A stretch of DNA of 64,000 nt from Caryophanales bacterium (GTDB lineage: Bacteria; Bacillota; Bacilli; Paenibacillales; CANHCR01). Shown piece after piece: positions 37,910 to 47,816 of this stretch (positions are counted from its first letter, which is position 1; every line of letters begins with the position of its first letter). A program made the translations under genes and the position numbers. The notes beneath the pieces were generated by a model that was not told where the DNA came from, searched no databases, and saw only the letters and a list, made by a program, of their open reading frames with translations. The stretch is from the NCBI GenBank assembly GCA_947459205.1, contig CANHCR010000003.1:34916-98915 (forward strand), in the 5' to 3' direction.

Positions 37910-37926
37910 TGTGAGGTAAACTAACA
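37910..37926 (-). promoter_or_regulatory. GlnR/TnrA box upstream of glnA
   Basis: TGTTAGTTTACCTCACA on the minus strand matches TGTNAN7TNACA exactly. Confidence 0.7.
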
Positions 37927-37998
37927 ATAAGAAAAACCCGCTCACAATTCACTTGTGAACAGGTCGATTATTGTATAAATGATAAACTTTTGTGACGA

Positions 37999-39042
37999 TT
38001 ATACGTTCAGAGGCACTTTTTTCGTGTCAAATTTCTTGCCAGCAAACGGCGCGATTTGCTCAAGTTCATGCAACAATTTCGCAAACTGATCTGGATATAA
38101 CGATTGAACGCCGTCACCCGTCATCGAATTGTCAGGGTCTGTGTGCATTTCAACGATCAAACCGTCTGCACCAGCCATAACCGATGCTTTGGACATGCTT
38201 TCAACCAATTCACGTCTGCCAGTACCATGGCTTGGATCCGAAATGACTGGCAAATGGCTGAGCGTTTTCAACGACGGAATCGCAGCCAAATCAAGTGTGT
38301 TGCGAGTGTACGTTTCGAACGTGCGGATGCCGCGCTCGCAGAGCATAACATTCGGATTTCCACCCGCTAGGATGTACTCCGCTGCATTCAAGAATTCATC
38401 ATAAGTTGCAGAGAATCCGCGCTTCAACAATACAGGGTTTTTAATCGTGCCCAGTTTGCGAAGCAAATCAAAGTTTTGCATGTTCCGCGTACCAACTTGC
38501 ATGATATCAGCGTATTCTGCACAAATATCTACATACTCAGGCGTCATTACCTCAGTGATGGTAAGCAATCCGTGTTTGTCGCCAGCTTCTTTCATCATTT
38601 TCAAACCTTCGACGCCAACACCTTGGAAAGCGTATGGGCCTGTGCGCGGTTTGAATGCTCCGCCACGCAATACTTGACCGCCAGCAGCTTTAACTAGACG
38701 TGCGATTTCATCGATTTGTTCAGGTGTTTCAACAGCACAAGGTCCGCCCATGATGACGAGGTCATCACCGCCGATTTTTACGCCTTTCCAATCGATAACC
38801 GTATTGTCAGGATGAAAATCACGGCTCGCTAATTTGTATGATTTCGAAATACGCACGACGTTTTCCACACCTTTCAACTGACGAACTTGCTCACCGAAGG
38901 ATGGGCTAAATTGGCCAATGATACCAATAACGGTACGCTCCATGCCTTTCGAGACATGTGCTTGCAGTTCATGTTTTTCAATAAATTGTACAATTTCTTG
39001 GATGCGCTCATCCGGTGTTGATGGGGACAAAATGGCAATCAT
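37999..39042 (-). CDS. aroF: 3-deoxy-7-phosphoheptulonate synthase
   Basis: VIMGGPCAVETPEQI, RGGAFKPRTGPYAFQGVG, DPSHGTGRRELV. Confidence 0.95.
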   Translation of the reverse strand: MIAILSPSTPDERIQEIVQFIEKHELQAHVSKGMERTVIGIIGQFSPSFGEQVRQLKGVENVVRISKSYKLASRDFHPDNTVIDWKGVKIGGDDLVIMGGPCAVETPEQIDEIARLVKAAGGQVLRGGAFKPRTGPYAFQGVGVEGLKMMKEAGDKHGLLTITEVMTPEYVDICAEYADIMQVGTRNMQNFDLLRKLGTIKNPVLLKRGFSATYDEFLNAAEYILAGGNPNVMLCERGIRTFETYTRNTLDLAAIPSLKTLSHLPVISDPSHGTGRRELVESMSKASVMAGADGLIVEMHTDPDNSMTGDGVQSLYPDQFAKLLHELEQIAPFAGKKFDTKKVPLNV

Positions 39043-39179
39043 TACTACACACTCCTACATAATGAAAATTATTTTTAAGGTGGCTCACTTAAACACTTCG
39101 ACGCTTACACGCTTTTATGCTTTTATCCACTAAAGCGATTATACAGATTCAAGAAACTTCTGTCAAGTCGTCGCATGAA

Positions 39180-40115
39180 TCATTTCACGACTGGCAAAAG
39201 TTTCGCCATATTAATCGTGCGACGAATCGGCCACGTCTGCGGATCGGATGCATCAAATTGAGTGACATAATCAATCACTTCTTTAGTCAACGTCGTCGGT
39301 GTCGACGCCCCAGAAGTAATCGCTACACGTTCAATCGGTTTCAGCCATTCGATATCAATTTCCGAAACGTCAGAGATGCGATACGCTTTCACGCCTGCAA
39401 TTTCTTCCGACACCTGTGCCAACCGATTCGAATTGTTGCTGCGCGGATCTCCGACCACCAACACAAGTTGCGCTTCACCCGCTTGATTCGCGACCGCTTC
39501 TTGCCTTACTTGCGTCGCCAAACAAATCTCATTGTGAACCTCGGCGTTCGGGTACTTCTCCTGCAGTTTGTTCATAATGTGGCGGATGTCCCACTGGCTC
39601 ATCGTCGTTTGGTTGGTGATGAGGATTTTATTGCCGATTGTTCCGAGCGTGTCAATGTCAGCTTCCGTCTCAATCAAAAAAACATCATTTGGGGCAACGC
39701 CAATTGCTCCCTCCGGCTCTGGGTGTCCTTGTTTGCCAATATAAATGACTTTGTACCCTTCCGCCGTCTTGGCACGAATCAAATCATGCGTCTTCGTAAC
39801 GTCCGGGCAAGTCGCATCGACGACCGTTAAACCTTTCACTTCTGCACGCTGCCGGACTTCCGGCGACACACCATGCGCGGTAAAAATAACCGTCCCCTGC
39901 TCCACTTTGTCTAAAATCTCCAAACGATTCGGACCATCCAGCGTAATGATTCCCTCTTTTTCGAAGGCATCAGTGACATGCTGATTGTGCACGATCATCC
40001 CTAAAATATAAATCGGCCGCGGCATGTTCTCATTTTTCGCCGTTTGTAACGCCAACATCATCGCATCTACAACTCCGTAACAATATCCCCGTGGTGATAT
40101 TTTTACTACTTGCAT
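39180..40115 (-). CDS. ispH: 4-hydroxy-3-methylbut-2-enyl diphosphate reductase
   Basis: [41 protein letters not shown]. Confidence 0.96.
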   Translation of the reverse strand: MQVVKISPRGYCYGVVDAMMLALQTAKNENMPRPIYILGMIVHNQHVTDAFEKEGIITLDGPNRLEILDKVEQGTVIFTAHGVSPEVRQRAEVKGLTVVDATCPDVTKTHDLIRAKTAEGYKVIYIGKQGHPEPEGAIGVAPNDVFLIETEADIDTLGTIGNKILITNQTTMSQWDIRHIMNKLQEKYPNAEVHNEICLATQVRQEAVANQAGEAQLVLVVGDPRSNNSNRLAQVSEEIAGVKAYRISDVSEIDIEWLKPIERVAITSGASTPTTLTKEVIDYVTQFDASDPQTWPIRRTINMAKLLPVVK

Positions 40116-40135
40116 GCCATTCGCCTCGCATTCGG

Positions 40136-41641
40136 TTAAGTTTTGTCTTGTTCATCGACTTCATTATAACGCATCTCACTTTCAACAGCCAAAGGAGCCT
40201 CACAAAGTGGCAGCCATATTATGAATGTCGTCCCTTCACCCTTACTACTCATCACTTCAACAGAACCATCATGCTCATCAATGATGCGGCGCGCAATCGA
40301 CAAACCGAGACCAGTGCCGGCGAATCTGCCTCGCGACGGATCAGCACGATAGAAGCGTTCAAAAATGAGTGGAATTTCCTCTTTATCTAATCCGATACCG
40401 CTATCTGAAATGCGTATCCCGATTTGCCCATCAGAACGCTGAGCGTCAAGCGAAACACTGCCTTCTTGTGTGTATTTGAAGGCATTTTCGATAAAAATAA
40501 AAAATAATTGCTGCAAATAATCACGATTACCACTCACATACACATCAAGGAGCGCTGTCAAATCACCAATTTGCCAATTTACTTGGCGCGGAAAATAGCT
40601 GGCTTTCCGCACGACATCATCCATTAAAGAAGCCATAGGCAGCGGCTCACGCTTCATTTCTGCACCGGCATCAGCACGTGCAAGAATGAGCATGTCGTTG
40701 ACAAGACGCGTCATCCGTTCCGCCTCTGCAGCGATGTCGCTTAAAGCCTCGTTCGTCAGTTCAATTTGTGATTGTTTGCTGTCATGGTCATCTTCGGTTG
40801 TCGACTGTGACCAAATCTTACGCAGCAAATCAACATTTCCACGAATCGTCGTTAGCGGCGTTCGCAGTTCATGCGAGGCGTCGGCAACAAATCGGCGCTG
40901 TGCATGGATCGACTCAGCAAGTTCGTAGTAACTTTGACGAATCCTTGTTAACATACCGTTGATGGTGTCAGTCAAGCGTCCGATTTCGTCGGCAGGACCC
41001 GCGTACGAAATTTTTGTGCTTAAATCATCACTATTTTGGATGCGACGTGTCGCCTCAATGACATGTTCAATCGGTTGCAATGTTTTACGCGCCAAAAACC
41101 AACCCACACTTGCCGCCAATCCGATTGTAAATAGCCCGGCAAACACGAGAATGATGCGTATGTTTTGTAAAAATTGCTCGGTATCATCGACGATTCGCGA
41201 CACTTGCAAGACGCCTACTAATGTACCATCGAATGATAACGGTTGATAGTAAACAAGAAACGAATAATCATTCAGTTCCATTGTCTCATAAAACCCTTTT
41301 GCTTCGTTTCGCATTTTGTCCAATACATCGGGCGCAAACGGCATCTCTCTGCCCATTAGATTAGAAGATGTCGTCACTTCACGATTCTCCACATTGATTG
41401 CTTGCAGAAACGTCCCTGAAGATTGAAAAGCATCCAAATCTGGCAACTCGATTCGCATGAATCCGAAGAAATTAACGAGTCGCACAGCATCGTTCACTTG
41501 TTCGCCGTAAGCTTTCAGTTCCCCTCTTTGCTCGTTAAACAGTGAATATGACAAGAAAAAGTAAAGAGTGATGCCGAACAATAAAAAAACAAGCGCTAAA
41601 ATACCGGTATACCAAAAAGTCAGTTTCAACCGTATCGACAT
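40136..41641 (-). CDS. HAMP-domain sensor histidine kinase
   Basis: [24 protein letters not shown]-box; [18 protein letters not shown]. Confidence 0.95.
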   Translation of the reverse strand: MSIRLKLTFWYTGILALVFLLFGITLYFFLSYSLFNEQRGELKAYGEQVNDAVRLVNFFGFMRIELPDLDAFQSSGTFLQAINVENREVTTSSNLMGREMPFAPDVLDKMRNEAKGFYETMELNDYSFLVYYQPLSFDGTLVGVLQVSRIVDDTEQFLQNIRIILVFAGLFTIGLAASVGWFLARKTLQPIEHVIEATRRIQNSDDLSTKISYAGPADEIGRLTDTINGMLTRIRQSYYELAESIHAQRRFVADASHELRTPLTTIRGNVDLLRKIWSQSTTEDDHDSKQSQIELTNEALSDIAAEAERMTRLVNDMLILARADAGAEMKREPLPMASLMDDVVRKASYFPRQVNWQIGDLTALLDVYVSGNRDYLQQLFFIFIENAFKYTQEGSVSLDAQRSDGQIGIRISDSGIGLDKEEIPLIFERFYRADPSRGRFAGTGLGLSIARRIIDEHDGSVEVMSSKGEGTTFIIWLPLCEAPLAVESEMRYNEVDEQDKT

Positions 41642-41642
41642 T

Positions 41643-42335
41643 TCACACCTGCTCTCCGCGCAATACATAACCAACACCGCGAATCGTTTGAATTAAACGA
41701 ACATGGGTAAAGTCCTCTGTTTTTTGACGCAAAGTAGCGACGTACACCTCTAACACATTCGATTCGCCGCTATAATCGAACCCCCAAATTTTATCCATGA
41801 TATAATCGCGACTCAGCACACGGTTCGGATTTTGCATGAATAACAACAGCAACTCGAATTCTTTGGTCGTTAATTCGATACGCCGACCGCCACGTGTCAC
41901 GGCACGCGCATCCACATCCACCACTAAATCTGCGTAGCGAAGTAAAATATGTTGACGGTCGTCTTTGCTCACGTTCCGTCGCAGCAATGCTCGCACACGC
42001 GCCAGCAGTTCTTCAAGCGCGAACGGCTTGACCAAATAATCATCTGCTCCACTATCCAACCCTTTTACCCGATCCTGCACCTCGTCTCGTGCGGTAAGCA
42101 TGAGTATCGGCGTTTTGCTGCCCGCTGCACGGATCCGTTTGCACACTTCCCAACCATCGATAATCGGCATCATCAGATCAAGCACAAGCAAATCTGGTTC
42201 ATCACTAGCAAACATTTGAATACCGGTCTGTCCGTTCGGTGCGGTAGCGACCGAGTATCCCTCAAAAGCAAGCGATCGCTTCAACATCGAGGTTATTTTT
42301 TCATCATCATCGATAACCAAAATTTTGTGTCGCAT
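41643..42335 (-). CDS. OmpR-family response regulator
   Basis: ILVIDDDEKI...LLVLDLMMPIIDGWEVC...LMLTARDE...GADDYLVKPF plus wHTH. Confidence 0.96.
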   Translation of the reverse strand: MRHKILVIDDDEKITSMLKRSLAFEGYSVATAPNGQTGIQMFASDEPDLLVLDLMMPIIDGWEVCKRIRAAGSKTPILMLTARDEVQDRVKGLDSGADDYLVKPFALEELLARVRALLRRNVSKDDRQHILLRYADLVVDVDARAVTRGGRRIELTTKEFELLLLFMQNPNRVLSRDYIMDKIWGFDYSGESNVLEVYVATLRQKTEDFTHVRLIQTIRGVGYVLRGEQV

Positions 42336-42387
42336 CAGCTTTTAACCCCCACGAGACCATCTTAACAAAAAATCGCTTGAAAAGTGA

Positions 42388-42425
42388 AAAAAGGCTGCGT
42401 CCAATCTAGCGGACACAGCCTTTAC
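42388..42425 (-). terminator. intrinsic terminator downstream of htrA
   Basis: GGCTGTGTCC...GGACGCAGCCTTTTTT on the minus strand. Confidence 0.8.
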
Positions 42426-42432
42426 ATGATTT

Positions 42433-43830
42433 CTATCGACTGCCGATTCCCATTTCCATTTTACCAAGCGTTATGCTCGCCGACCAGCGTTTACCGTCAC
42501 GCATAATGACTAAATTGACGCGCTCACCAGGTTTTCGCGCTTGAATCGCATCTTGCAATTCTTTCGTGTTTTTCACGCTTTTCCCGTTCATAGACGTCAC
42601 GACATCATATGGTTCTAATCCTGCGCGTGCGGCCGGACTGTTGCTCTCGACCTGCATGATGATCGATCCCTCAGCACTTCGCAATCCGAGTTCCGAAACC
42701 CACGATTTGTCGATATCCATCAAGCGCACACCCATGTATGCCTTAACGATTTTTGTGTTCTTCTTCAAAGCATCCAGTACGCCGTTCACAGTCGATGTCG
42801 GGATTGCAAACCCAATACCTTGCGCTTGTGCACTAACAGCAGTGTTGATGCCGATGACTTCTCCTCTAAGGTTCAACAAAGGTCCCCCGGAATTCCCTGG
42901 ATTGATGGAGGCATCCGTCTGCAGCAAATTTTTAAAGTTGCGCGTGCCCTTTTCATCCGGAATCGAAATCGGACGTCCTTTAGCACTAAGTACGCCGACC
43001 GTTACGGTATGTTCAAATCCGTACGGATTGCCGATTGCGATCACCCAATCACCGACTTTTGCAGCGTCCGAATTGCCCATCTTTAGCGTAGGGAAATCTT
43101 TCGTGCCCTCTATTTTTAGAACGGCCAGATCCATTTCATAAGCACTGCCAAGCAATTTTGCTGGATATTTTTTGTCCGATCCTTCTAACTTAACAAAAAT
43201 TTTGTCTGCGCCATGAACGACATGCTCATTAGTCAAAATGTATCCACTCTTTTCAAAAATAAAGCCCGATCCCATGCCACCTTGCTGTTCTCCGCCGCCA
43301 AAATCATCACCGAAGAAACGCTCGAAAAACGGATCATTAAATAGCGGATTATCAAACATCGAATTTTGCTTTACTGTCGTTTCGATTTTGACGACGGCAT
43401 TATTCGTTCGCTCGACTATGCTTGCAATGTCTGCCGGTCTGACGACTCCGCCAGCATCGCTACTTGAAGATGTGTTATTTAACGTGCGGACGTTCGCCGT
43501 TTGAACATCAGCACCGTTCTCTACCTCTCCCACTTCAGATAGTGGCGTCAAAGATTGTTCGTCACCTGAAAATAAATTCGTAGCATCCGCAGCGAACATC
43601 AACCCCGCGACAATCAGCGCTCCGAATATAAATGACCAAAAACGTGAGCCGAACCACGATTTGTTTGCAGCTGAAGATGAGTAATATGGTCGCACCGCAC
43701 GAGGCGGCACCATTTCCACTTCACTACTATCTACAGGTTCGGCGTCACCTTCCCCCTCCCTGCGCGAACTGTAAGGTCCGTAAGAGTAATAGTGAGAACT
43801 GCGACGATCACGATCATCTGAATCATACAT
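42433..43830 (-). CDS. htrA: HtrA-family S1C serine protease with PDZ domain
   Basis: LTNEHVVHGAD, MDLAVLKIEG, TDASINPGNSGGPLLNLRGEVIGIN; one TM helix; C-terminal PDZ. Confidence 0.95.
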   Translation of the reverse strand: MYDSDDRDRRSSHYYSYGPYSSRREGEGDAEPVDSSEVEMVPPRAVRPYYSSSAANKSWFGSRFWSFIFGALIVAGLMFAADATNLFSGDEQSLTPLSEVGEVENGADVQTANVRTLNNTSSSSDAGGVVRPADIASIVERTNNAVVKIETTVKQNSMFDNPLFNDPFFERFFGDDFGGGEQQGGMGSGFIFEKSGYILTNEHVVHGADKIFVKLEGSDKKYPAKLLGSAYEMDLAVLKIEGTKDFPTLKMGNSDAAKVGDWVIAIGNPYGFEHTVTVGVLSAKGRPISIPDEKGTRNFKNLLQTDASINPGNSGGPLLNLRGEVIGINTAVSAQAQGIGFAIPTSTVNGVLDALKKNTKIVKAYMGVRLMDIDKSWVSELGLRSAEGSIIMQVESNSPAARAGLEPYDVVTSMNGKSVKNTKELQDAIQARKPGERVNLVIMRDGKRWSASITLGKMEMGIGSR

Positions 43831-43900
43831 GTGAGACTCCCCCTAAAATCTTAATGGTTTCATTTTGCCATCAGAAACTTAAAAACACCTTAAATCCAGT

Positions 43901-44329
43901 TTAAGTCAAGTTAAAAAATTTGTTAAGTGCTCGCTCCGTTTCGACCAAAGCATCGCGCGCGCTTTCGATCTGCTCGCGTTGCAAAGGTGCATCGCGATCT
44001 ATCGGTGCTTGAAACTGGTCAAAAGGGGCCGCCACAATCCGCGCCTTAGCCGTATCGTCATTCCCCTCTTGGTATAAATGGAGCAGAACGAACGGTTCAT
44101 CAAACACAATGACCGTGTCTTGCAACGTTTCCTCGACATCCAAACGGCCGATTTCTACGCGAAACGGCAACCGCAAAAACAACGTGTGCTGCTCATCCAA
44201 TACGCGGTCAAAAAAACCATGATCATACTCCCAGCCACCGCCGTCAACAAATTTCAACGTTTTCAAACATTGTTGACAATCCACAAACTTAACATGACGA
44301 CCTGTAAGATACGACGACATTTTCTCCAT
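43901..44329 (-). CDS. YugN-like family protein
   Basis: GGGWEYDHGFFDR...FLRLPF...FVLLHLYQEGNDD...PFDQFQAPIDRDAP resembles YugN. Confidence 0.7.
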   Translation of the reverse strand: MEKMSSYLTGRHVKFVDCQQCLKTLKFVDGGGWEYDHGFFDRVLDEQHTLFLRLPFRVEIGRLDVEETLQDTVIVFDEPFVLLHLYQEGNDDTAKARIVAAPFDQFQAPIDRDAPLQREQIESARDALVETERALNKFFNLT

Positions 44330-44416
44330 AAACAGCCCACTTTCTATGTTTTTCTGATAGTTTTCCTCCCATTTCAACTTTTTATACATGTCAACTTTAT
44401 AACCCCTCTATAAATA

Positions 44417-44433
44417 TGTGAGAAAAAATCACA
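44417..44433 (+). promoter_or_regulatory. GlnR/TnrA box upstream of amt
   Basis: TGTGAGAAAAAATCACA matches TGTNAN7TNACA exactly. Confidence 0.75.
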
Positions 44434-44440
44434 CAAGATG

Positions 44441-44470
44441 TTGACTATTTTTCCGCATTCGCTATATAAT
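44441..44470 (+). promoter_or_regulatory. SigA-type promoter of amt
   Basis: TTGACT (44441-44446), 18-bp spacer, TATAAT (44465-44470). Confidence 0.75.
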
Positions 44471-44507
44471 GAATCGTCATAATTTACATGTGAGAGGAGA
44501 TTACATC

Positions 44508-45842
44508 ATGGAACAAATGGGACAACAAGTTGCTTCCCTAACAGCCGGAATGGATACGATTTGGATCGTCCTAACGGCAGCCATGATTCTACTGATGGAG
44601 GGTGGATTCGCCTTGCTCGAGGCTGGGTTCGTTCGCCAGAAAAACGCCGTCAGTATTATCATGAAAATTTTTGCCGATATCGCATTCGGCGCACTCGTGT
44701 TTTTCTTGTTCGGTTTTGCACTTATGTGGGGGAAAGATGCCGGCGGACTGATTGGCACAAACGGTTTTGCGCTCAACGGCGACCTTTCACACATCACGAA
44801 TTACTTGGCACTAAACATTACGATCGAAACGTTCTGGGTATTCCAGTGCGCGTTCGTCATCGCAGTCATCTCCATTGTGTCAGGAGCCGTCGCGGAACGC
44901 ATTCAGTTTCTTGCATATGTACTATTCATCATCGTCATGACCGGTCTTATTTATCCGGTTGCTGGTCACTGGGTTTGGAGTGACGGCGGTTGGCTCGGAT
45001 CACTCGGCATGGTCGATTTTGCCGGTTCGGCAGTCATCCACGGTCTCGGCGGTTTCGCGGCGCTTGCAGCTGCCATTGTACTCGGTCCACGTCTTGGAAA
45101 GTTCAACAAAGATCGTAGCGCCAATGTTGTTCCGCCATCAAACTTGCCGCTCGCTTCCGTCGGAGCGTTCATCTTGTGGTTCGGTTGGTTCGGTTTCAAC
45201 GCTGGCTCGACTTTATCTGCTACGAATGCAATGATTGGCCACATCGCGATGACAACACTCTTGTCGTCCGCAGCTGGTTGCGTAGCCGTCATTTTGTTCA
45301 CATGGGTTCGCTACAAAAAAGCAGATCCGCCAATGACAATCAACGGCGCACTCGCTGGTCTTGTCGGTATCACCGCAGGTTGCGCGTTCGTTTCAAGTAC
45401 AGCAGCCATCATCATCGGTGTGATTAGCGGCATTTGCATGGTGCTCGCCACTGAATGGTTGGAAAAAATGAACATTGACGATCCAGTCGGCGCATTCCCT
45501 GTTCACGGGATTAGCGGAATTATCGGTACGTTGGCAGTTGGCGTGTTTGCTGTCACTGAAGTTGGCGCGAACAAGAAACTTGGCTTAATCGAGTCGGGGG
45601 ATTGGTCGTTACTCGGCGTCCAAGCACTCGGTTTGCTCGTGCTGTGCGCTTTCGGCTTCATTGCCACTTTTATAGCGTTCAAACTGATCAATCTGATTAC
45701 TTCCGTGCGTGTATCACGCGACGAGGAGTTAGTGGGACTTGACATCGGTACTCACGGTGTTCCTGCATACAGTCGCGAAGAAGGCTTTCTCGATTTAGAC
45801 CAACTATCTTCGCCGCCCGAGAACTTAAACTCCAAAAAATAA
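44508..45842 (+). CDS. amt: ammonium transporter
   Basis: LLMEGGFALLEAGFVRQKN; GWFGFNAGSTLSA; DDPVGAFPVHGISGIIGTLAVG. Confidence 0.95.
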   Translation: MEQMGQQVASLTAGMDTIWIVLTAAMILLMEGGFALLEAGFVRQKNAVSIIMKIFADIAFGALVFFLFGFALMWGKDAGGLIGTNGFALNGDLSHITNYLALNITIETFWVFQCAFVIAVISIVSGAVAERIQFLAYVLFIIVMTGLIYPVAGHWVWSDGGWLGSLGMVDFAGSAVIHGLGGFAALAAAIVLGPRLGKFNKDRSANVVPPSNLPLASVGAFILWFGWFGFNAGSTLSATNAMIGHIAMTTLLSSAAGCVAVILFTWVRYKKADPPMTINGALAGLVGITAGCAFVSSTAAIIIGVISGICMVLATEWLEKMNIDDPVGAFPVHGISGIIGTLAVGVFAVTEVGANKKLGLIESGDWSLLGVQALGLLVLCAFGFIATFIAFKLINLITSVRVSRDEELVGLDIGTHGVPAYSREEGFLDLDQLSSPPENLNSKK

Positions 45843-45865
45843 AGCTTTGAGTCGGTCATACAAAT

Positions 45866-45908
45866 AAAACTGCGGTTGTGCGCCCATGCGCATCGCCGCA
45901 GTTTTTTA
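45866..45908 (+). terminator. intrinsic terminator of amt
   Basis: ACTGCGG...CCGCAGTTTTTT. Confidence 0.85.
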
Positions 45909-45934
45909 TTGAAAGTTCGGCCCTTAGTCGTTAA

Positions 45935-46579
45935 TTAATTGCACCAAAGTTCAGCCGAGACAGCCCCGCAATTGAGCGTCTCGTCGTGCACCATGTAGTC
46001 CTGCGGGTCCGGACATTGCACCCCGCTCGGCCAGTGAAATGCCGACACTGTTGCAACGGATCGTTCAAGCGGTCGCCACACTTTGGCAGCATCTTTATAC
46101 ATCAGTGAGTTTGCCACAGCGAGCGTATGCCAACTGCCCCAAGGCGGCAACGTTTGACCATTATATTGTGCCGTCAGCGCCCCAAAAATAAAACGACAGT
46201 TGTCGAATCCGGTCTGTTCCGACCAACGGCGCGAAAACACATATTTACAATGGCCGTTCACCCAAAACTCCGTCTGCCCCGTTGCGTTGTTGAGCGTAAG
46301 TTTGATCGTCACTTGCTCGCCATTCTGAAATTCACCAAACGTGCCCCCGCCATTCCCCTCACCGCCAAGCGAGTTGACAAACCAGCGCCATCCTGGTCTG
46401 CCAACTGCTGTAGAGAGACCGCATTCGTACTGCCCCATTCCGCAATAAAAATTGATAAAATTGCCGCTGTCCGAGGTAAACTTCACTTTATCCGGCAAAC
46501 GCACCCGCGCCTGCATGCCGCGACCTCGCGCCTTCACCTCAACCTTTGCCAGCTTTGCATATTCACTCATTTCATTCAC
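45935..46579 (-). CDS. hypothetical protein, predicted beta-rich, possibly ConA/LamG-like
   Basis: 214 aa, Trp/Gly/Asn-rich, seven Cys, no obvious signal peptide; TIKLTLNNATGQTEFWVNG resembles a lectin-type sandwich strand pair. Confidence 0.6.
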   Translation of the reverse strand: MNEMSEYAKLAKVEVKARGRGMQARVRLPDKVKFTSDSGNFINFYCGMGQYECGLSTAVGRPGWRWFVNSLGGEGNGGGTFGEFQNGEQVTIKLTLNNATGQTEFWVNGHCKYVFSRRWSEQTGFDNCRFIFGALTAQYNGQTLPPWGSWHTLAVANSLMYKDAAKVWRPLERSVATVSAFHWPSGVQCPDPQDYMVHDETLNCGAVSAELWCN

Positions 46580-46611
46580 CTCTGAATTAAGTATATGCTT
46601 CGACAGATAAC

Positions 46612-46664
46612 AAAAAACACTTCCGTTGTCTCAACCCAAGGGCAAGCAACAGAAGTGTTATATC
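46612..46664 (-). terminator. intrinsic terminator
   Basis: AACACTTCTGTTG...CAACGGAAGTGTTTTTT on the minus strand. Confidence 0.7.
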
Positions 46665-46685
46665 GATCATTAAAATCAGTCGGAA

Positions 46686-47063
46686 TTAGTTAGCAGCCTC
46701 GACCGCAGCGAACATCGCCAAAATGTCAGCTTGGTTCGCTTGTTCCATCATTTCTTTCGCCGTTTCAATCTCGGCACGCAACATCCGAACTTGTTCCATT
46801 GGCTTTTTCACATAGTGAATATATTCGACAGCCAAGTGATGGTCCGGTTTTTTGCCACTAAAGAACTTGCGAATACCAGTAAAACTTTGGCTTGCGCGCT
46901 CTTCCGTGTGACGTTTCTTCTCATAACGACTGACGACGAGTTCGATTTCCGCGATTTGGCTTTCACGTTTTGCAATGAACAACTCCAAAAACAAGTGAAC
47001 ATCGGCTGTTTTCGCTGTTTTATTTCTCTCTTGTGAGATCGCCTTTACTACTGCTGTTTCCAT
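46686..47063 (-). CDS. hypothetical coiled-coil protein
   Basis: 125 aa, charged helical composition. Confidence 0.65.
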   Translation of the reverse strand: METAVVKAISQERNKTAKTADVHLFLELFIAKRESQIAEIELVVSRYEKKRHTEERASQSFTGIRKFFSGKKPDHHLAVEYIHYVKKPMEQVRMLRAEIETAKEMMEQANQADILAMFAAVEAAN

Positions 47064-47156
47064 GAAACATCACCTATCTTTTCATGTAATGATTTTTAAC
47101 ATTACATTCATTATACAGCATGGCAACCGTTTTGGAAATACTTTTGTCAAAAAAAC

Positions 47157-47732
47157 TTACAAAGCATCGTTTAATCGTGCCATTTTTCGCTCATCCAACG
47201 TACCGTCACCGACACGAATCACTTGTACTTTCACGTTTTTCTTGCCCCATTGTTCATACACTTGCTCGACCGTCTCAAAATACAAGTCGATTTTCCGCCC
47301 TTTAATTGCAGAACCGGTATCAGCGACCACGCCATATCCATAATCCGGAATATACAAAATCGTACCGATAGGAAACACGCGAATGTCAGCGGCGATGGTC
47401 GAGTAGAGCGCGCGCCGCACCTTCACACCAGAATATGTAATCCCATACTGCGGATGCGACGGCTGTTTGCCGGTCGACTCGTATCCTGCCGTGTAGCCGG
47501 TGGCTGTCACCTCCATGTGACGCAACGGCTCTGTCTCAGGTCGTGATGGCACTTCCTTAGGATTTAATTGCTCTTTGACGAGCTTGAATTCTCGTTTCTC
47601 CATCGCTTCAACCAGTTGCAGCTTCGTCACTTGTGTCATTTGCGACCCGGCCTGCTCATTCATGAACCACCACAATAGTGGCAAGCCAAACAGCATCAGT
47701 AGCGAAACTTTTTTCATACTCATTAATCTCAT
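47157..47732 (-). CDS. 3D-domain protein (cell-wall hydrolase-like)
   Basis: [30 protein letters not shown]...[27 protein letters not shown]. Confidence 0.88.
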   Translation of the reverse strand: MRLMSMKKVSLLMLFGLPLLWWFMNEQAGSQMTQVTKLQLVEAMEKREFKLVKEQLNPKEVPSRPETEPLRHMEVTATGYTAGYESTGKQPSHPQYGITYSGVKVRRALYSTIAADIRVFPIGTILYIPDYGYGVVADTGSAIKGRKIDLYFETVEQVYEQWGKKNVKVQVIRVGDGTLDERKMARLNDAL

Positions 47733-47816
47733 AAAAAACTCCCCTTTCGTCAACAAGTTTGGTCGACAAAAGAAGAGTTTAAACGTGCAAATATAGAAGT
47801 ATCGTTTGCTAATCTA

